This document shows positions 5,573 through 9,766 of a DNA stretch of 9,766 nt, in pieces. The translations under genes and the position numbers were made by a program. The stretch covers positions 1 through 9,766 of the forward strand of contig JAAZNR010000062.1 in NCBI GenBank assembly GCA_012798155.1, written 5' to 3'. The stretch comes from Thermogutta sp. GTDB lineage: Bacteria > Planctomycetota > Planctomycetia > Pirellulales > Thermoguttaceae. Each line of letters begins with the position of its first letter. The stretch's first letter is position 1. The notes beneath the pieces were generated by a model, which was given only the letters and a program-made list of their open reading frames with translations, was not told the DNA's origin and did not search any database.

Positions 5573-7129
5573 ATGTCCATCTTGAGAGACCTTTCCAACG
5601 GCCGCTGCGGAAAAGTTCTTCGTCGGCCGAGTCGATGGCGGATGTTTGCCGGTTGCATGTTGCTTGGCGGGCTTCTCGGACTCGTAGGCACGGGACGCGC
5701 GGCCTTTGCAGAGGGAGCCGTCGATCCGCCGAAGGAGCCGGAATCCCTTCCGCTTCCGGCGGCGATGGAAAACGCTTTGGTGCGGGTGGTGGCGCAGGCG
5801 GAGCGATCGGTGGTGGCCGTGGCGCGGGTCCAGCGACCCAAACCGGGAGAAGTGATGAGTCTGGAGCCGCGCCCCGACCCCTTCGGGTTGTTCGGCGCGG
5901 GTCCGGCGGGACGAGCTTCGGATGATACCGTGGTGGTGGGAGATTACGCCGCGGGCGTGGTGATCGACGCCTCCGGATTGGTGGTGACCGTCTATCATTT
6001 CCTCGGTCAGGACTGCGAATACTACGTTACCACCAGCGACCATCGTATCTTCAAGGCCGTGGTCAAGGCGGCCGATCCTCGCAGCGACCTTGCGGTGCTG
6101 GCCGTGGAAGCGTCGGACCTGGTGCCGATTCGCCTCGGGGCCGCCGAACGTCTCCGCAAGGGACAGATCGTCATCGCTTTGGGAAATCCCTATGCCGTCG
6201 CCCAGGACGGGCAGGTCAGCGCAAGCTGGGGCATTGTTTCGAACTTGCATCGCAAGGCGCCTCTCACCCCCAGCGAATCCGAGCCGACCGGCAAGCCCAC
6301 GATCCACCACTTCGGTACGCTGATTCAAACCGATGCCAAGCTCAGCTTCAATACGAGCGGCGGCGCCCTCGTCAATCTCTCGGGCGAGATGGTGGGTCTG
6401 TTGACCGATTTGCCTTTTGCCCCCGGTTTCGAGAAGGCCGCCGGTTACGCATATCCCGTCGATGCCACGTTTCGCCGCGCACTGGACCGGCTGAAGAGCG
6501 GCGAGGAAGTGGAATATGGGTTCCTTGGGCTTCAGCCGGATGCCTTGCCCTTGGCGGAACGATTGAAAGGGGCCCAAGGGACGCGAGTCGATCGCGTGGT
6601 TCCGGGCACGCCCGCCGATCGGGCCGGACTGAGGCCGCTCGACGTCATCACGGCGGTGGACGGCAATCCCGTCTACGACGAGGACGGCTTGGTCCTGGCC
6701 GTGGGAAGCCAACCCGCGGACGGGCGAGTTCGACTCGATGTGATTCGCGGTGAGCGAAAGTTTCAGGTCGAAGTCGCCTTAACGAAGTATCCGGTTCGCG
6801 GAAAGAAGATCATTACGGCACCCCCGCGCAAGTGGCGCGGGATGGCCGTGGAATATGTCTCGGCAATGGGGCCTGAGCACGACGGCGGCATGTGGTTCTC
6901 TCCGCCTCCCCAGAATGCCGTGGCCGTCAAGGAAGTGGACGAAGATAGCCCCGCTTGGAAGGCGGGTTTACGGGCGGGCGACCTGGTGAGTCATGTGGCG
7001 GGCGTGCCGGTAGGTAATCCCCGAGAGTTCTTCGAGGCCGTGGCGAACGCGAGCGGTCCGGTGGTTTTGCAACTTGTGCCGAGCGACCCCCAAACGGAGC
7101 CCATCAGCCGGACCGTTGCACCCCATTAG
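5573..7129 (+). CDS. HtrA-like trypsin-fold serine protease with two PDZ domains
   Basis: The 518-residue protein starts at ATG 5573 with GGAG (5559-5562) ten bases upstream. A basic N-terminus and hydrophobic stretch (about 24-46, ending near GRAAFA) make a signal peptide or membrane anchor, placing it outside the inner membrane. The trypsin-like domain (about 66-305) keeps an HtrA-type triad: His142 (VVTVYHFLG), Asp172 (DPRSDLAVLAV) and Ser262 (NTSGGALVN). The serine motif is NTSGG rather than GNSGG, and the His is followed by Phe-Leu rather than the usual Val-Val. PDZ1 spans about 313-404 (GFLGLQ, then GTPADRAGLRPLDVI) and PDZ2 about 420-503 (DSPAWKAGLRAGDLV). The layout matches DegP/DegQ-type envelope quality-control proteases, and length is near DegP's. 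Activity cannot be judged from sequence because oxyanion-hole neighbours differ. No strong promoter was found, and the gene converges with the OmpA-type gene. Confidence 0.9.
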   Translation: MSILRDLSNGRCGKVLRRPSRWRMFAGCMLLGGLLGLVGTGRAAFAEGAVDPPKEPESLPLPAAMENALVRVVAQAERSVVAVARVQRPKPGEVMSLEPRPDPFGLFGAGPAGRASDDTVVVGDYAAGVVIDASGLVVTVYHFLGQDCEYYVTTSDHRIFKAVVKAADPRSDLAVLAVEASDLVPIRLGAAERLRKGQIVIALGNPYAVAQDGQVSASWGIVSNLHRKAPLTPSESEPTGKPTIHHFGTLIQTDAKLSFNTSGGALVNLSGEMVGLLTDLPFAPGFEKAAGYAYPVDATFRRALDRLKSGEEVEYGFLGLQPDALPLAERLKGAQGTRVDRVVPGTPADRAGLRPLDVITAVDGNPVYDEDGLVLAVGSQPADGRVRLDVIRGERKFQVEVALTKYPVRGKKIITAPPRKWRGMAVEYVSAMGPEHDGGMWFSPPPQNAVAVKEVDEDSPAWKAGLRAGDLVSHVAGVPVGNPREFFEAVANASGPVVLQLVPSDPQTEPISRTVAPH

Positions 7130-7156
7130 ACGCTCCGCCGGACGGCCGAAACGGTT

Positions 7157-7198
7157 GCCGAAATAGGAGCCGGGAGCCTGACGCCTCGAGATTTCGGC
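7157..7198. terminator. Candidate bidirectional terminator between convergent genes
   Basis: GCCGAAAT (7157-7164) and ATTTCGGC (7191-7198) are a perfect 8-bp inverted repeat around 26 bases. It sits 28 bases after the protease stop and 72 bases past the stop of the opposing OmpA-type gene. There is no T-run, so it may be a Rho-linked or RNA-end-stabilising hairpin rather than a classical terminator. Confidence 0.45.
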
Positions 7199-7270
7199 TC
7201 AGCGGTAAATTCGGCGAGCGCGGCGGACCAAAACCGATCAGCTCCCCAAGGATGCGAGGCCGTTACCTGC

Positions 7271-8098
7271 TTAGCCAGGCGACGACCGCTTTTCCGGATA
7301 GACGACCAATTCCACCCGCCGATTCCTCAGACGGCCGGCTTCGGTGGCGTTGGACATGATGGGGTGGGACGCACCGTGGCCGACCACGAAGAGCTGGTCC
7401 GCCGGGAAGATGCCTTGCGAGACCAGGGCGTCCTGAACCGCCGCCGCCCACGAGACGGACATTTGAAGGTGGTTCTTCCAGGTGTTGGAGCGGAGAGGCC
7501 CGGAATCCGTGAAACCCTCCACGCCGATCATCTGATTGGGATACGTCCGTGCGATCTCCGCCCCTACCGCGGTCAGCAAGGGGATGGCGTCCGGCCGGAA
7601 TTGCAGGATGCCCGGCTCGAAAAGCTGATCGGCGGGCAGCTCGACCCGGATCACATCGCCGTCCCTACGGACTTGGACGCCGGGAATGTTTACTGCCGGC
7701 AGCGCTTGGCTCAAGCTGTTGTTGGGCTGGATGCTGACGCTCCCGGATCGCTGCAACGAAGCATTCAACGTCTTGACTTGCCGCTCGGCCTCCTCCTTCT
7801 CCTTCTGCAATTGTGCAACCTGAGCGGTCGTGTCGGTCAATTGCCGCTGGACGACCGACATTTGGTCTTCCAGAATCTTAGCTCGCTGGTTGGCCTGAGC
7901 CAGCATCGTTTGGAGTTGCTGGTTGTCGCGGTCCAAGGCCACGGCTCGAGCCTGGGCCTCTTCCAATTGGCGGCTCAAGGCCGCTTGTTGCTGCTGCGCG
8001 GCCGCGTTTTGCGAGGTTGCGAACCGGTTTTGCGCGCATCCGGACAGCCCCGCCGCGAACAGAGCGGCCGGTATCAAGATGGCAGCGCAAAATCGCAT
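7271..8098 (-). CDS. OmpA-family peptidoglycan-associated lipoprotein with coiled coil
   Basis: From ATG 8098 the protein has 275 residues; GAGGGG (8107-8112 on the complement) is eight bases upstream, so this start is better than the ATG at 8152, which adds 18 residues before the signal peptide. A lipoprotein signal ends in the lipobox LSGC with Cys21 as the lipidated residue; Ala at +2 suggests sorting to the outer membrane if Lol-like rules apply. Residues about 30-118 are rich in Gln, Glu, Lys and Leu and form a long coiled coil. The OmpA/MotB-like C-terminal domain covers about 145-268, with the EGFTDSG site (Asp198) and closing RNRRVELVVYP (258-268). It should tether the outer layer to peptidoglycan. 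Odd point: where family members have the ligand-binding Arg in an LSxxRA motif, this protein seems to read MSVSWA, with Trp217. The gene stands alone on the minus strand. Confidence 0.88.
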   Translation of the reverse strand: MRFCAAILIPAALFAAGLSGCAQNRFATSQNAAAQQQQAALSRQLEEAQARAVALDRDNQQLQTMLAQANQRAKILEDQMSVVQRQLTDTTAQVAQLQKEKEEAERQVKTLNASLQRSGSVSIQPNNSLSQALPAVNIPGVQVRRDGDVIRVELPADQLFEPGILQFRPDAIPLLTAVGAEIARTYPNQMIGVEGFTDSGPLRSNTWKNHLQMSVSWAAAVQDALVSQGIFPADQLFVVGHGASHPIMSNATEAGRLRNRRVELVVYPEKRSSPG

Positions 8099-8191
8099 GA
8101 GAATCACCCCTCTATCGTCCGTCACGGCCGAGGACGGGTCGGAGTTGAGCACGGGTCGGTCACGGATTTCGGAAAAATCCCTCGCGAGCGT

Positions 8192-8440
8192 CTATTTATC
8201 CAAGCCGCCCAATTCCCGCAAGTGCAATTTCGCGTCTCTTCTTGCGCATCTCGCGTACCACAAGCCCACGTCGGCCGGCTCGGTCGTTTTGGGGCCGATG
8301 GGCGGATGAGGTGTTGATTCCGGGATCAGGCCGGTTTTCCCATGTCCCGAGACGAATGGCGAGCGTCGCAGCAATGGCCCAATAAGCAGCAACGCCCCAA
8401 TAAGCAGCAATGCCCCAACAAGATGAGGATAGCCGCTCAC
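8192..8440 (-). CDS. Doubtful small membrane-peptide frame over a tandem repeat
   Basis: GTG 8440 opens an 82-residue frame whose N-terminus is strongly hydrophobic: HLVGALLLIGALLLIGPLL (about residues 6-24), followed by two Arg. The hydrophobic part comes from the 18-bp tandem repeat, which adds six residues per copy in this frame. There is no SD before the start, the rest looks like translated non-coding DNA, and a neighbouring frame is also open. It may be a real single-pass peptide but is more likely a by-product of the repeat. Confidence 0.15.
   Translation of the reverse strand: MSGYPHLVGALLLIGALLLIGPLLRRSPFVSGHGKTGLIPESTPHPPIGPKTTEPADVGLWYARCARRDAKLHLRELGGLDK
8367..8420. repeat. 18-bp tandem repeat, three copies
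   Basis: Units lie at 8367-8384, 8385-8402 and 8403-8420. The central copy reads AGCAGCAACGCCCCAATA; the first differs at three positions and the third at two. The array is in the spacer upstream of the OmpA-type lipoprotein gene. Confidence 0.88.
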
Positions 8441-8533
8441 GGGGATGACAATGACAAGCGGCCCTTTTGTAACCGTTCGCGGGCCGGCGGCGGGTAGGGT
8501 TATCGTGAGAAGTCCCCAAACGCAGCACTACAT

Positions 8534-8563
8534 GGCCGTCTTCGCTCCCGAGGCGGCCTTTTT
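8534..8563 (+). terminator. Terminator-like hairpin with T-run after the ccsA-like gene
   Basis: GGCCG (8534-8538) pairs with CGGCC (8554-8558); inside it CTTC (8540-8543) pairs with GAGG (8550-8553) with one wobble and one bulged T. Five T residues follow (8559-8563), so the T-run is on the plus strand, although the adjacent gene ends from the right on the minus strand 40 bases away. It probably serves as the transcript end of the ccsA-like gene without a T-run, or stops antisense transcription. Confidence 0.45.
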
Positions 8564-8604
8564 CCGCAGGGGATAACCCGGCCCTGTGCCACCCTGTGTC
8601 GCCA

Positions 8605-9766
8605 TCAAGCGTTCGTAGCGACGGGTTCCATATCTCGCGGGCGGTGGGCTGGATGAACCGCTTTGGATTCGACGTTCCGGCTCGCCGCGCGGGCCGAGCG
8701 AACCTCTCTCAGATATCGCAGTCGCGCCGCCCCCACAAGGAGCAGATTGGCGGTAAAGAAGGCCGCCACGTAGAGGCCGCCGCCGCTGCCTTCTCCGGCG
8801 TAGGAATGCAGGCCGATGGGCATGAGATAGTTCGTGCCGTACCAGGCCCAGACCACGGAAATCATGCCCATCACGGATCCGGCCGCCATGCCGAAATTGC
8901 CGATCCAGGCCGCGTACCGGCCGTGGAGCAGAACCATGTAAACCAAGATCGAGACCAAGGCCCAGACTTCTTTGGGGTCCCAGCCCCAAAAACGGCCCCA
9001 AGCGCGGTCCGCCCAAACTCCGCCCAAAATGGTTCCCGCCGTCAACAGCACCACGGCGACTTGAATTGCCCGGTACATATAGCCGGCCAGATGAATGCAC
9101 GGCTCCGGCGACTGAACGGCCGCGACTTCGTTGCCGCCCGCGGCGGGGCGATGGACGCCGTCGCTCCCCGTTACGGGGCCGTCGGGCAGGAGCCTGTATC
9201 GGCCGAACAGGTAGTAGCCCAGCGCCAAGTTGCCCAATCCCCAGGCCAGCAAGCCCGCCCCGTAGCCCGCCGTCACCGTCAATACGTGGGCGAACAGCCA
9301 CATGCGATCGCGCAATACCGGTTGCAGTGCATTGATGCCGCGATCCCACACGGGGGTGAAATATCCGATCATCGCCACGGAAAAAGCCAATGCCGCGCCT
9401 GCCAGGGCGTACGGTTTTCGGGCATAGGCGTGCCGGATCGCGGATCGGAGCTTCTCACGGTCCAGGCCGGCGGGGATCGTGTAAAGGCTGAGCGCGGCAC
9501 TCAAGAGCAGCCGCGGCACGCCCCAGACCATCGCGGCCAAGATGCAAATTCCCACCAGCCATCCCAAGAGAATCATAACGATATCTCCCAGGGACGGTGC
9601 AACGACGCCTCGCGCGAATTCTGGCACAAGGTCGAACACGGCGCGACTCTTGGCAGCGTCGTAAGGCACGACGGCTAGAAGCAGGAACAAGCCGACGGAC
9701 ATAATGACCCGAAGGGGGGTGATGACAGCCAGCGAGGCGATTCGCTCGCCGGTGCCGGGAAAAGTC
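8605..9766 (-). CDS. CcsA/ResC-type cytochrome c biogenesis protein, 5'-truncated
   Basis: The stop is TGA at 8607-8605 and the frame stays open to the right edge, so only the last 386 residues are seen. An internal ATG at 9702 is not the likely start: the 21 codons before it are open and read on into a hydrophobic segment with it. Family marks, numbered in the visible part, are a membrane-face His160 (LFAHVLTVTAGYGA), the haem-handling WWD-type motif FWGWDPKEVWALV (259-271), and WYGTNYLMPIGLHSY (308-322) with conserved His320. About eight hydrophobic segments are visible. CcsA/ResC, with ResB/Ccs1, moves haem across the membrane and attaches it to apocytochrome c (system II). The visible length already exceeds a bare CcsA core, so a larger or ResB-fused protein is possible. 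A hydrophilic Pro/Gly-rich loop (about 192-225) separates two membrane segments. Confidence 0.9.
   Translation of the reverse strand, partial: TFPGTGERIASLAVITPLRVIMSVGLFLLLAVVPYDAAKSRAVFDLVPEFARGVVAPSLGDIVMILLGWLVGICILAAMVWGVPRLLLSAALSLYTIPAGLDREKLRSAIRHAYARKPYALAGAALAFSVAMIGYFTPVWDRGINALQPVLRDRMWLFAHVLTVTAGYGAGLLAWGLGNLALGYYLFGRYRLLPDGPVTGSDGVHRPAAGGNEVAAVQSPEPCIHLAGYMYRAIQVAVVLLTAGTILGGVWADRAWGRFWGWDPKEVWALVSILVYMVLLHGRYAAWIGNFGMAAGSVMGMISVVWAWYGTNYLMPIGLHSYAGEGSGGGLYVAAFFTANLLLVGAARLRYLREVRSARAASRNVESKAVHPAHRPRDMEPVATNA

Larger units (their letters stand above)
8099..8604. other. Spacer between the ccsA-like and OmpA-type genes
   Basis: About 500 bases on the minus-strand path between the two genes, containing an 18-bp tandem repeat, a terminator-like hairpin and a small hairpin GGATTT/AAATCC (8164-8180) in the probable leader of the OmpA-type gene. 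A weak -35/-10 pair on the minus strand (TTGCGG, 17 bases, TAAATA, near 8195-8223) is a poor promoter candidate. No secure gene is present; one small frame is listed separately as doubtful. Confidence 0.6.

Noticed and set aside
5549..6712. 387-codon minus-strand open frame opposite the protease gene
   Set aside because: It is a mirror of a well-supported coding gene in GC-rich DNA; its translation is His/Arg/Gly-rich with no domain pattern.
7364..8317. 317-codon plus-strand open frame over the OmpA-type gene
   Set aside because: Antisense to a gene with lipobox, coiled coil and OmpA domain; no motif of its own.
8596..9678. 360-codon plus-strand open frame opposite the ccsA-like gene, and a 273-codon minus frame beside it
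   Set aside because: The ccsA frame has clear WWD and His motifs; the others have no recognisable motif and an odd composition.

Overview
The window looks like a chromosomal segment of a planctomycete, probably of the Pirellulales type. This is inferred from moderately high GC, loosely packed genes with long spacers, GTG starts, and protein styles common in that group: a large GT-C-like membrane protein with a basic cytoplasmic loop, an HtrA-like protein with two PDZ domains, an OmpA-type lipoprotein with a coiled coil, and a large CcsA-type protein. No marker gene (rRNA, ribosomal protein) is present, so the assignment stays tentative.

Layout from left to right. (1) 1-2127, minus: a GT-C-like multi-membrane protein starting at GTG 2127 and running open off the left edge. 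(2) 2128-2387: a divergent spacer with three 24-bp tandem repeats, a sigma70-like promoter candidate and a UUCG-capped leader hairpin. (3) 2388-3422, plus: a DHDPS/NAL-superfamily lyase with a Pro/Ser-rich linker and amphipathic C-terminal helix, followed by an intrinsic terminator. (4) 3576-4583, plus: a TerC-family membrane protein, starting at GTG 3576 behind a strong Shine-Dalgarno (SD) sequence. (5) 4584-4962: a spacer with one clear inverted repeat. (6) 4963-5370, plus: a small beta-rich protein of unknown function whose stop codon lies in a tandem repeat. (7) 5573-7129, plus: a membrane-anchored or exported trypsin-like protease with two PDZ domains. (8) 7271-8098, minus: an OmpA-domain lipoprotein, convergent with the protease. 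(9) 8099-8604: a spacer with an 18-bp tandem repeat and a terminator-like hairpin. (10) 8605-9766, minus: the C-terminal part of a CcsA/ResC cytochrome c biogenesis protein running off the right edge.

Most genes appear to be separate transcription units rather than one operon. Several act at the cell envelope: a GT-C-like protein, an ion-exporter-like TerC, a periplasmic protease, a peptidoglycan-associated lipoprotein and haem delivery to cytochromes. No defence system, CRISPR array, transposase, tRNA or rRNA gene was seen. The most interesting points are the encapsulation-peptide-like tail on the lyase, short tandem repeats in three separate spacers, and non-standard residues around the active or binding sites of the protease and the OmpA domain.
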